Shown here: positions 8,213 through 14,632 of the stretch, in pieces
Layout: each line of letters opens with the position of its first letter
How positions within the stretch are numbered: position 1 is the stretch's first letter
Assembly: GCA_029821635.1 (NCBI GenBank)
Contig: JALGSW010000040.1
Span: 1 to 37,032, forward strand
Length of the DNA: 37,032 nucleotides
Reading direction: 5' to 3'
From: Candidatus Zipacnadia bacterium
GTDB lineage: Bacteria; Armatimonadota; Zipacnadia; Zipacnadales; UBA5352
Notes under the pieces: generated by a model
Databases searched by the model: none
Seen by the model: only the letters and a program-made list of their open reading frames with translations
What the model was told of the DNA's origin: nothing
Position numbers and translations under genes: made by a program

Positions 8213-9043
8213 CTAGAAGTCAAGCCACAGGTGCAGGTGTGCGTAGATCTGGTGGGCGAACCACAGGCCCGTCAACATGCCGCCGAACATCTGGAGCATC
8301 CCCCGGCGCCAGAAGCTGATCAGCGGCGGCACGCGCTCGCCCACCTTCTCGCGCCATCGCTCCAGCACGCTTCGCCCCGAGCGCAGGGCGGCGTCGAGCT
8401 GGCGGTCGGTCGGCTCCTTCGTGGCGAAGATCGCCTGGATGAAGTAGCCGACGACAAAGCGGAACTGCCAGCCGAGCACGACGGCCACGACCGCGAGGAC
8501 CGGGCTGATGCGGTAGAGCGGCTCGCTGAGCACCAGCAGCGGGAGCAGGCCTGCGAGCAGGTTCGTGCCGCAGCGCCGATGGGCGCGGGGCATCATGCGG
8601 GCGCGCTCGCGGGTGGGCTCGCCAAAGTGCTCGATCGCGCCGATGACCTTGTGCTCGGCGGCGTGGTAGCCCGACAGCGGCGTGATACGCATCAGCGTCA
8701 GGAATGACAGCAATATCAGCAGGTTCAGGCCCACATCCACCCACGGGCCGGCGGCGGGCTCGATGGTCGTCTGGACCATGAGTAGGACCTGCACGAACGG
8801 AATGCCGTAGACCTGCTGCAGGACCCACGAGACGATGTAGGTCAGGACCATGCCGCACGCGCCCATCAGTGCGATGGTGGTGCCGGTGCCAACGAGCCAG
8901 AGTTCTCCGGTGATGCCTTCCGGGCTGCGAACGTTGCCGGTGGACATGAAGACGCCGCCGGGCATGGCGCTGCCGCTGATCCGCGGGGGGCCGGTCACGC
9001 TCAGGCCGGGCTGCATCCAGTCAGGATAGATGTTTTCCTGCAC
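8213..9043 (-). CDS. DUF1385 family integral membrane protein
   Basis: The 276-residue protein has the DUF1385 core: an N-terminal SGSAMPGGVFM segment (the family's G-G-V-M element), then GYHAAEHKVIGAIEH and MPRAHRRCGTNLLAG, the conserved H-x-AEHK and RCGTN blocks. Hydrophobic stretches near residues 50-75, 98-118, 163-185 and 188-205 indicate several membrane spans. The C-terminal 70 residues include a basic segment and a final amphipathic region. The function of the family is unknown; in many bacteria it sits near translation genes. The start used is a GTG without a good ribosome binding site. The frame continues upstream without a better start, so the N-terminus is uncertain. Confidence 0.8.
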   Translation of the reverse strand: MQENIYPDWMQPGLSVTGPPRISGSAMPGGVFMSTGNVRSPEGITGELWLVGTGTTIALMGACGMVLTYIVSWVLQQVYGIPFVQVLLMVQTTIEPAAGPWVDVGLNLLILLSFLTLMRITPLSGYHAAEHKVIGAIEHFGEPTRERARMMPRAHRRCGTNLLAGLLPLLVLSEPLYRISPVLAVVAVVLGWQFRFVVGYFIQAIFATKEPTDRQLDAALRSGRSVLERWREKVGERVPPLISFWRRGMLQMFGGMLTGLWFAHQIYAHLHLWLDF

Positions 9044-9093
9044 GTAGCGAAGTATGATGATCGCCTCGTTGGCGGAAAGCGCGTTGCTCGGTG

Positions 9094-9525
9094 CTACGGA
9101 CGGTCCTGCGGCGCGTCGGGTTCGGCATGCTCCTCTGCGTCATCCGCTCGCTGCGGGCGGAGCGCGGAGAGAGATGATCGGCTCACAAGATAGGCGTGCT
9201 CCGCAAGTTCGCGAGTGAGAGGAAGCGCCGGGCGCGCGTCATAGTCGGCGATAGCACGCCACCTGAACAGCTCGGCAAGAGCTGCGCCGGTCTGCTGCTC
9301 GACGACATCCGCCGAGTTGCTCAGCGCGCGCCGCACACCCGCATGCTCACTTTCACGGCGAAGGTTGACGCCTCGAGCGCGCAGCATGTCACGCGCGACC
9401 CCGAAGACGGCGTAGTAGCTTCGCCCAAGAGCAGTGCGGACCGCGGCTTCCGGCACTGTCGACTCATCTACTCCGTCGAGGACTTCTCGTGCGAGTGTCT
9501 CGAAGTCTTGCCACCCGAAACTCAT
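9094..9525 (-). CDS. HEPN-domain protein (second gene of a two-gene module)
   Basis: The 143-residue protein starts at the ATG at 9525, which overlaps the upstream gene's stop as ATGA. It shows the HEPN helical signature: AAVRTALGRSYYAVFGVARDML (the A-x-R-x-YYA-x-F helix) and, about 60 residues later, LFRWRAIADYD, the R-x-x-A-D-Y-D element of this HEPN subgroup. The canonical RNase motif R-x(4-6)-H of toxic HEPN proteins is not evident in that helix. Nuclease activity therefore should not be assumed. The C-terminus is acidic and Pro-rich. HEPN proteins are commonly encoded with an antitoxin partner, and the overlap with the 116-residue gene fits that. The domain is confident, the toxin role is inference. 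Confidence 0.78.
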   Translation of the reverse strand: MSFGWQDFETLAREVLDGVDESTVPEAAVRTALGRSYYAVFGVARDMLRARGVNLRRESEHAGVRRALSNSADVVEQQTGAALAELFRWRAIADYDARPALPLTRELAEHAYLVSRSSLSALRPQRADDAEEHAEPDAPQDRP

Positions 9526-9872
9526 ACGGGCGCCACCCCGAGCGCCACCGCAAGCCGCACTTCCGAAGAGCGCGTCAGCCACCAGCGGTCGATGCCCCGA
9601 CGCAGATCAAACGCCTCCCGTGCCGTCGCTCTCACGAGAGCGGTGACGCCCAGGAGGTCCTCGCCCTCGTCGTAATCCGGCACGGCCTCAAGCACGATCC
9701 CGCTGAGGCGGCTGCCAAAGGCCTCCCTGATGACCGCGGGCGCCTCAAGCAGCGCCTCGCGCACGTCAGGGCGGTCCGCGAGCATCCGCCGGACCTCAAC
9801 GTGGTCGGGGATGACGTAGCGGTCCTCGATCAGAGCCATCTCTGTGCTCACAGCCGGCGACTCAACGGCCAT
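9522..9872 (-). CDS. Small HEPN-partner protein (putative antitoxin, not a recognisable MNT)
   Basis: The 116-residue product is encoded immediately upstream of the HEPN gene with a 4-bp ATGA overlap. After an N-terminal IPDHVEVRRMLADRPDVREALLEAPAVI helix pair comes a strand IVLEAVPDYDEGEDLLGVTALVRA, then a helix ending in DRWWL. The minimal nucleotidyltransferase motif (GSxxRG then DxD) usual for HEPN partners is absent. Only a chance-like FGSR appears, with no D-x-D following. I recall similar E-V-x-D...E-x-L-x-V...WWL proteins beside HEPN genes in other bacteria, so it seems to be a conserved but uncharacterised partner. The start is the ATG at 9872 with a weak GAGG site; the Met at 9839 is an alternative. 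Confidence 0.65.
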   Translation of the reverse strand: MAVESPAVSTEMALIEDRYVIPDHVEVRRMLADRPDVREALLEAPAVIREAFGSRLSGIVLEAVPDYDEGEDLLGVTALVRATAREAFDLRRGIDRWWLTRSSEVRLAVALGVAPV

Positions 9873-9931
9873 CGTCTTCGCCCTCTGGATAGGTAGTGAT
9901 GAGCGCGTCCCTCGATCCGCGCGTCACCATC

Positions 9932-9960
9932 TTGCGAATGCGTTCGCATTGTGCTATCAT
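9932..9960 (+). promoter_or_regulatory. Promoter of rpmB with overlapping palindromes in the spacer
   Basis: TTGCGA (9932-9937) and TATCAT (9955-9960) lie 17 bp apart, with an extended-10 TGC. The spacer holds two nested dyads, tgcgaa/ttcgca (9933-9948) and aatgcg/cgcatt (9937-9950). This is an operator-like arrangement upstream of the ribosomal protein gene. Confidence 0.65.
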
Positions 9961-10026
9961 CAATAGCCCGCGAGATGACCGGCGGCCGCGACGGGTCTGG
10001 CTGCCTTCGGAAGGGATGCGCAAGTC

Positions 10027-10221
10027 ATGGGAAAGTGCTTCATCTGCAACAAGCGCCCGAGCACGGGCTACAACGTAAGCAAGTCGATGCGACACACCAA
10101 GCGTAAGTGGAAGCCGAACCTGCAGCGCGTTCGCTGCATCGTGGACGGCTCGCCGAAGCGGATCCGGGTCTGCACGTCCTGCATCAAAGCGGGAAAAGTG
10201 CGCAAGGCCGCTCACGGCTAA
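10027..10221 (+). CDS. rpmB: Large ribosomal subunit protein bL28
   Basis: This 64-residue basic protein of the 50S subunit begins MGKCFICNKRPSTGYNVS, then carries the family's HTKRKWKPNLQRVR block and a VCTSCIKAGKVRKA tail. Two Cys pairs, CFIC near the N-terminus and CTSC near the C-terminus, form the zinc-binding (C+) version of L28. Length is typical. A GGAAGGG ribosome binding site lies upstream of the ATG. It is monocistronic between the promoter at 9932 and a strong hairpin at 10249. A dyad inside its promoter hints at dedicated regulation. Confidence 0.96.
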   Translation: MGKCFICNKRPSTGYNVSKSMRHTKRKWKPNLQRVRCIVDGSPKRIRVCTSCIKAGKVRKAAHG

Positions 10222-10248
10222 GAATCGCCGGGAATGCCGACTTCTCCG

Positions 10249-10275
10249 CGGCCGGGGAGCGCTCCCCGGCCGTTT
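10249..10275 (+). terminator. Strong rho-independent-like terminator after rpmB
   Basis: A perfect 24-bp palindrome (10249-10272, 12-bp half-sites starting cggccggggagc) is followed by TTT. It begins 28 bp after the rpmB stop. The stem is symmetric, so it could also stop leftward transcripts. Confidence 0.75.
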
Positions 10276-10352
10276 GGCGTGCCTGCTCGTCGCCGCTAGG
10301 TGCTCTCCAGGGCCCGATCTGGCGGGCCACTCAGCCGTCCCCCCGCCCGGCG

Positions 10353-10382
10353 ATTATAGCACAGCGACTCACGCCCACGCAA
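10353..10382 (-). promoter_or_regulatory. Leftward promoter-like sequence upstream of mtaB (possible small RNA promoter)
   Basis: On the minus strand TTGCGT (10377-10382), an 18-bp spacer ending in TGC, and a perfect TATAAT (10353-10358) form a good extended -10 promoter. It points away from mtaB toward the rpmB terminator. No minus-strand gene starts for several hundred bases. Confidence 0.45.
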
Positions 10383-10384
10383 CC

Positions 10385-10400
10385 GGCCGGGCGTCCGGCC
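10385..10400 (+). other. Hairpin in the mtaB leader
   Basis: Arms ggccgg and ccggcc surround gcgt, 19 bp before the mtaB ATG and just ahead of its AGGTGA-like ribosome binding site. It could modulate translation initiation. Confidence 0.4.
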
Positions 10401-10419
10401 CCCGGGCAGGTGACCGGCG

Positions 10420-11763
10420 ATGAATGATGCCCCGCGGGTCGCGATCAAGACCTTCGGCTGCAAGCTCAATCAATACGAGAGCGAGCAGATCCGTGAGGAC
10501 TTCGAGGCGCTGGGCTTCCGCAGCGTCGGCTTCGACGCCCCCGCGGAGGTCTACGTCATCAACTCCTGCACCGTCACCCACCGGACCGACCGCGACACCC
10601 GCCGCCTCGCCCGAGGCGCCAGGAGGCGCGTGCCGGGCGCGATGGTCATCGTCACCGGCTGCTACGTGGAGATGCAGCCCGAGGTCATCGAGGAGTTGGG
10701 CGTGGCCGACCTCGTGGCGGCGAATGAGCGCAAAGCCCAGCTCGCGCAGGCGGCCCTTGACTGGCTCGCGCAGCGCGGGATGCCGTGCATGCCCGCGGGT
10801 GAGTCGCGCGACGCCAACCGCCTCGTCTCCCACTTCCCCGGCAACACTCGTGCGTTCGTCAAGGTGCAGAACGGCTGCGACGCCAACTGCGCCTACTGCA
10901 CGATCACGCAGGCACGCGGGCCCTCGCGCAGTGTGCCGCCCGACGTCGCGCTGGCGCAGGCCGACCTGCTGGCTCGCGGTGGGCACCCGGAGGTCGTGCT
11001 GGTCGGCATCCACCTCGGCTCGTACGGGCGCGACCTGGACGATGACGTTGACCTCGACGAGTTGGTCCGGCGGATGTGCGACCTGGAGAGCGTTCGGCGC
11101 TTGCGGGTGAGTAGCATCGAGCCACGCGAGGTCACCGACGGGCTGGTCGCGATGGTCGGCGCCGGCGGGCGGGCGCTCGATGCGCCGGAGGGAGTGGCCT
11201 GCGCGGGGAAGCTGTGCCGCCACCTGCACATCCCGCTGCAGTCGGGCTGCGACGCGACGCTCGCGCGGATGGGCCGGCCCTACGATGCGGCGTTCTACCG
11301 CGACCTGATCGAGCGCATCGACGAGCGTGAGCCGCTGGTGGGGATCGGCGCGGACGTGCTGGTGGGCTTCCCCGGCGAGACCGATGAGGAGTTCGAGCAG
11401 ACCTTCGCGCTCGTGCGCGAGCTGCCGATGAGCTACCTGCACGTCTTCACGTACTCAGAGCGCCCCGGCACGCGCGCTGCACAGATGCCTGACCCGGTCA
11501 ACCCCGAGGTGCGCAAAGCCCGCACGCACCGCCTGCGGGCGCTCTCGGTGCGCAAGGCCGAGGCGTTCGCGGCCTCGGCGGTGGGGGAGGTGCTGGAGGT
11601 GGTGGTGGAGACGCCGCGCGATCAGATCGGCGAGGTCTCCGGCATCGCGGACAACTACCTGCGCGTGCACTTCGAGGGCCCCGATGAGCTGCGCGGAGAG
11701 TTGCTCCGCGTGGCGATCACCGGGGCCCGTGGCGGCGAGGTCGCGGGCAGCCTACTTGAGTGA
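10420..11763 (+). CDS. mtaB: tRNA (N6-L-threonylcarbamoyladenosine(37)-C2)-methylthiotransferase MtaB
   Basis: The 447-residue radical SAM methylthiotransferase converts t6A37 to ms2t6A37 in ANN-decoding tRNAs. The N-terminal MTTase domain has the three cluster Cys in KTFGCKLNQYE, VINSCTVTHR and VTGCYVEMQP. The KTFGCKxNQYE form favours MtaB over MiaB/RimO. The radical SAM cluster is C153-x3-C157-x2-C160 (CDANCAYC), followed by TITQARGPSRS. The HIPLQSGCD and ADVLVGFPGET blocks lie in the barrel. A C-terminal TRAM domain covers about residues 385-447. Its stop overlaps the convergent lipoprotein gene by 12 bp. Confidence 0.93.
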   Translation: MNDAPRVAIKTFGCKLNQYESEQIREDFEALGFRSVGFDAPAEVYVINSCTVTHRTDRDTRRLARGARRRVPGAMVIVTGCYVEMQPEVIEELGVADLVAANERKAQLAQAALDWLAQRGMPCMPAGESRDANRLVSHFPGNTRAFVKVQNGCDANCAYCTITQARGPSRSVPPDVALAQADLLARGGHPEVVLVGIHLGSYGRDLDDDVDLDELVRRMCDLESVRRLRVSSIEPREVTDGLVAMVGAGGRALDAPEGVACAGKLCRHLHIPLQSGCDATLARMGRPYDAAFYRDLIERIDEREPLVGIGADVLVGFPGETDEEFEQTFALVRELPMSYLHVFTYSERPGTRAAQMPDPVNPEVRKARTHRLRALSVRKAEAFAASAVGEVLEVVVETPRDQIGEVSGIADNYLRVHFEGPDELRGELLRVAITGARGGEVAGSLLE

Positions 11764-12288
11764 GATGATCTCCGGCGGCTGCGGCGCATCGACGATGCGG
11801 GCCACGCTCGCCGGGCCGACCTGCCGCTCCATCACGAAGGTCTGGCGCATGTAGATCTCATCGGGATCGTAGCGCGTCAGCGAGAGCGTCGTGCGCTGGG
11901 TGTCGTAGCCGGTCTTGCTGATAAGGATCTCGATCGTCGCCCGGCGGTTGGACCAGTCGCGCAGGTCGATCCAGTAGGGGCCGCCTGCCCAGTTGTACTT
12001 CCAGCCGCGCCAGTCGGGCGGGAACTGCTGCCCCAGCTCGCGGTACTCACCGTCGGTCCGGTTCTCCTCCTGCACGCCATCGAACCACACTGTTGCGCCA
12101 TTCAGCGGCTGGCCGTCCTGGTCGGCCACGTTCAGGTACACGAAGACCGTCTTCTGGTACGAGTAGTCGTCGCGGTTGTCGTCATATCCGTAGTCGTCTT
12201 CGTACCAGTCCGCGCCGCAGCCGGTCATCGTCAGCGTCGCCACCGCGAGCACTGCGACGGCGAGCGATCCACGAACCACTCGGCCCAT
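11752..12288 (-). CDS. Predicted lipoprotein with Asp/Tyr-rich linker and carboxypeptidase-regulatory-like domain
   Basis: The 178-residue protein starts at the ATG at 12288, preceded by GGAGGTGG. The frame is open further upstream, but that extension would bury the signal peptide. The signal sequence ends in a lipobox LTMTGC (C24), so the mature protein is lipid-anchored. An unusual patch rich in Asp and Tyr follows (DWYEDDYGYDDNRDDYSY). The remainder is a beta domain with VFVYLNVADQDGQPLNGATVWFDG, the look of a carboxypeptidase-regulatory/CNA-B-like fold. A final strand pair ends in PEIISLK. I do not recognise a specific family. It has its own strong promoter at 12363-12391 and converges on mtaB. 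Confidence 0.75.
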   Translation of the reverse strand: MGRVVRGSLAVAVLAVATLTMTGCGADWYEDDYGYDDNRDDYSYQKTVFVYLNVADQDGQPLNGATVWFDGVQEENRTDGEYRELGQQFPPDWRGWKYNWAGGPYWIDLRDWSNRRATIEILISKTGYDTQRTTLSLTRYDPDEIYMRQTFVMERQVGPASVARIVDAPQPPEIISLK

Positions 12289-12349
12289 GTACACGTCAGC
12301 CACCTCCGGGAGGCCGTCGCAGAGTCGTTTCGGCTTCGGCCTCATACTA

Positions 12350-12374
12350 TTGCTTGTAGTTGATACTACAGCAA
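12350..12374. repeat. Inverted repeat overlapping the lipoprotein promoter -10
   Basis: Half-sites ttgcttgtagt (12350-12360) and actacagcaa (12365-12374) pair with a single-base bulge around tgat. The dyad covers the -10 and probable transcription start, so it may be an operator or a 5' hairpin. Confidence 0.55.
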
Positions 12375-12391
12375 GTAGTAGTATTCGTCAA
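12363..12391 (-). promoter_or_regulatory. Sigma-70-type promoter of the lipoprotein gene
   Basis: On the minus strand TTGACG (12386-12391) and TAGTAT (12363-12368) are 17 bp apart in a locally AT-rich stretch, 75 bp upstream of the lipoprotein start. Confidence 0.65.
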
Positions 12392-12426
12392 GGGGAAAGC
12401 GAAGTTTGCCTGATTGCCGTGCGGCA

Positions 12427-12455
12427 TTGACGCCGCGGGCGCACTCGGGTACAAA
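12427..12455 (+). promoter_or_regulatory. Probable promoter of the dtd-TPR-MBL genes
   Basis: TTGACG (12427-12432) and TACAAA (12450-12455) are separated by 17 bp, 45 bp before the dtd GTG. The same TTGACG/TACAA pattern precedes lipA. Confidence 0.55.
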
Positions 12456-12500
12456 GAGAACCGAACGCGAAGGCAGGCCGGGACGGGAGTTGCATGCGCG

Positions 12501-12950
12501 GTGAGGGCGGTTGTCCAGCGAGTGAGTGAGGCTCGGGTCGAGATTGACGGGGAGGTCGTGGGGGAGATCGGCCACGGGCTGATGGTCCTCGCGGGCTGCG
12601 GCGAGGGCGACTCGGAGGAGGACGTGCAGTGGCTGGCGGACAAGATCGCCAACCTGCGCATCTTCAGCGACGATGAGGGGAAGATGAACCTGTCGGTGCT
12701 CGACATCGGCGGCGGGGTGCTGGTAGTGCCCAACTTCACGCTCCACGCCGACTGCCGCAAGGGGCGGCGCCCGAGCTTCACCGGCGCCTGCGACCCGGAG
12801 CTTGCCGACGGCTACGTGGAGTCGCTCGCGGCGCGTCTTGCCGAGGCGGGCGTGCCGGTCGAGCGCGGCGTCTTCGGCGCGCACATGCACGTGACACTCA
12901 CCAACGACGGTCCCGTGACGCTGCTGCTCAGCAGCGACCGGACCTTCTGA
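12501..12950 (+). CDS. dtd: D-aminoacyl-tRNA deacylase
   Basis: The 149-residue Dtd hydrolyses D-aminoacyl-tRNAs (notably D-Tyr-tRNA) and so protects translation. The start is the GTG at 12501, giving the canonical [14 protein letters not shown]-terminus; an in-frame extension to 12414 has no family support. The active-site elements are a VPNFTLHAD block, which replaces the usual SQFTL Ser-Gln with Pro-Asn, and [10 protein letters not shown] near the C-terminus for the Gly-cisPro chiral filter. The middle block [18 protein letters not shown] is typical. The substitution in the SQFTL position is unusual and worth noting, but length and overall pattern fit Dtd. It heads a plus-strand run of three genes. 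Confidence 0.93.
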   Translation: MRAVVQRVSEARVEIDGEVVGEIGHGLMVLAGCGEGDSEEDVQWLADKIANLRIFSDDEGKMNLSVLDIGGGVLVVPNFTLHADCRKGRRPSFTGACDPELADGYVESLAARLAEAGVPVERGVFGAHMHVTLTNDGPVTLLLSSDRTF

Positions 12951-12980
12951 TCCACGCCCCACGATCGGGGCACGGAGGCC

Positions 12981-13835
12981 ATGGCGACAACACGCAATCG
13001 TGAGAACCCTTCGATCCGCCACCGACTCGCCCGTCGTTACTGCGAGGTGGGCGATCTGCAGGCCCTGCAGGATGACGCGCAGGGCGCGATCGAGTTGTAC
13101 CGGCGTGCCGCCGAGCTCGACTCTGACAGCACCCGCGTGCACTTGAGCCTCGGTGACGCGCACTTGCTCGTTGACCGCGATGACCGCGCGATGGCCTCCT
13201 ACCGCCATGCGCTGAAGAAGAAGCCGGACAGCGCCGAGGCGCACTTCTGTATGGCCGATCTGCTGGCACGCGGCGGGGCGCTGCGCGAGGCGATCTACGA
13301 GATGGAGGAGGCGGTTGACCTCGCGCCCGAGCGCGCCTACTACCTCTACCGCCTCGCCGACCTCTACATGCGCACCGGCGACGTGGAGATGGCCGAGGAA
13401 GCGCTGCTGTGTGCGATCTCCATCGAGCCGGACGAGGGCCTCTACCGCTACAAGCTCGGCGAGTTGCACGTGCTGGCCGAGGACTGGATGCTCGCCGCGC
13501 AGGCCTATCTGGCGGCCGCCCATTGCGCGCCGCTCGATGACTTCTATCACATCCGCCTGGCGTGCGCGCTCATGCGGCTCGACCGCCGCCCGGCTGCGTT
13601 GAAGGTGCTGCGCCGCACCTGTCGCATCTCCCCGGACAACCGCGCGTACGGCTACCTGCTGGGCGAGCTGCTGGTGCTCATGGGCGAGCTGAAGGCGGGC
13701 AGCGACGAGCTGCGACGCGCGGGCCGGCTGGATGACTACGATCGCGACTACGTCCGGCGCGTCAAGACGCGCTCCGGCCAGCTCCTTGAGGATGAGAAGC
13801 TGGTGCTGATCAGCGCGATCGATGCCGCCGAGTGA
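12981..13835 (+). CDS. Tetratricopeptide-repeat protein
   Basis: The 284-residue protein is almost entirely TPR helices. At least six repeats run from about residue 10 to 240, including IELYRRAAELDSDSTRVHLSLGDA, MASYRHALKKKPDSAEAHFCMADL and AEEALLCAISIEPDEGLYRYKLGEL-type units. There is no signal peptide or extra catalytic domain, so it is a cytoplasmic scaffold or interaction protein. It begins 30 bp after dtd and ends 15 bp before the MBL hydrolase, which suggests an operon. No specific partner can be named. Confidence 0.85.
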   Translation: MATTRNRENPSIRHRLARRYCEVGDLQALQDDAQGAIELYRRAAELDSDSTRVHLSLGDAHLLVDRDDRAMASYRHALKKKPDSAEAHFCMADLLARGGALREAIYEMEEAVDLAPERAYYLYRLADLYMRTGDVEMAEEALLCAISIEPDEGLYRYKLGELHVLAEDWMLAAQAYLAAAHCAPLDDFYHIRLACALMRLDRRPAALKVLRRTCRISPDNRAYGYLLGELLVLMGELKAGSDELRRAGRLDDYDRDYVRRVKTRSGQLLEDEKLVLISAIDAAE

Positions 13836-13850
13836 AGGGACCTCCGCGTA

Positions 13851-14474
13851 ATGATCCTCGAAACGCTTCTCGTCGGGCCGCTGCAGGCGAACTGCTACAT
13901 CGTCGGTTGCGAGGACACGAAGAAAGGCTTCATCATCGATCCCGGCGGCGACGCAGAGCGGATCCTCGCGGCCGTTGAGCGGCTTGGGCTGGAGATTGAG
14001 TACATCTTCGACACGCACGAGCACGTCGATCACATCGCCGCGAATCAGGCAGTGAAGGACGCCACGGGCGCGACACTGGTCGTGCACGAGGACGGTCGCG
14101 AGCAGGTCGAGTGCCCGCACCCCTACTGGGCGTCGATGGTGGGTGGCGTTGAGCCGTCGCAGCCTGACGAGAGCATGCACGAGGGCGACACGTATGAGAT
14201 CGGGACGCTGACCGTGCGCGTCCTGCACACGCCGGGGCACAGCCTCGCCTGCGTCTGTCTCGCGGTGGACGACGCGCTCTTCACCGGCGACACGCTCTTC
14301 GCGGGAAGCGTCGGGCGCACCGACTTCCCCGGTGGCGACATGGCGACCCTCGAGCGCTCGCTCCAGCGCCTCGTCGAGGAGTTCGCGGATGAGACGAAGC
14401 TCTACCCCGGCCACATGACTTCATCCACGATCGGCGAGGAGAAGCGCAGCAACCCGTTCCTGCAGGGGATGTAG
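13851..14474 (+). CDS. MBL-fold hydrolase, glyoxalase II-like
   Basis: The 207-residue metallo-beta-lactamase-fold protein has the zinc signature H56-x-H58-x-D60-H61 (THEHVDHIAA), then HTPGHS, FTGDTLF and the final PGHMTSS His. It begins with ETLLVGPLQANCYIVG, the common N-terminus of YcbL/GloB-like type II glyoxalases. The C-terminal substrate-binding helical domain of full-length GloB is absent, so it belongs to the short hydroxyacylglutathione-hydrolase-like group. Many members of that group hydrolyse thioesters, but the substrate is not predictable. It is the third gene after dtd and the TPR protein, with close spacing. Confidence 0.88.
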   Translation: MILETLLVGPLQANCYIVGCEDTKKGFIIDPGGDAERILAAVERLGLEIEYIFDTHEHVDHIAANQAVKDATGATLVVHEDGREQVECPHPYWASMVGGVEPSQPDESMHEGDTYEIGTLTVRVLHTPGHSLACVCLAVDDALFTGDTLFAGSVGRTDFPGGDMATLERSLQRLVEEFADETKLYPGHMTSSTIGEEKRSNPFLQGM

Positions 14475-14520
14475 GGGGAGAAACGCTCCGGCGGTCGTTG
14501 TCGTTCTGGCCGACGCGTGA

Positions 14521-14550
14521 TGCCAGCCTTCGGGAGCATACGGCTGGGCA
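14521..14550 (+). terminator. Imperfect hairpin after the MBL gene
   Basis: Arms tgccagcc and ggctgggca (one bulged base) around a 13-base loop lie 46 bp past the MBL stop and upstream of the next promoter. There is no T-run, so termination is only suggested. Confidence 0.4.
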
Positions 14551-14559
14551 ACGGCAACC

Positions 14560-14589
14560 TTCCACCCGCCCCCGCCGCTCTGCTATAAT
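14560..14589 (+). promoter_or_regulatory. Promoter of the DAHP synthase gene
   Basis: A perfect TATAAT at 14584-14589 with extended-10 TGC lies 43 bp before the apparent start of the DAHP synthase coding sequence. The -35 (TTCCAC, 18-bp spacer) is poor, as can be the case with an extended -10. Confidence 0.55.
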
Positions 14590-14632
14590 CGCTCACACAC
14601 GTTCAGTCCGCGGATGAGAGGCGTTCCTCAGG

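Noticed and set aside
9522-9872. Minimal nucleotidyltransferase (MNT) annotation for the HEPN partner
   Set aside because: There is a lone FGSR but no RG and no D-x-D, and the following strands differ from the MNT fold.
9932-9950. LexA/SOS box reading of the rpmB dyad
   Set aside because: The spacing between CGAA and TTCG is 4 instead of 6 bases, and a ribosomal protein gene is not an expected SOS target.
12366-14414. 682-codon minus-strand frame over dtd, the TPR gene and the MBL gene
   Set aside because: It spans three recognised genes on the other strand and has no family features.
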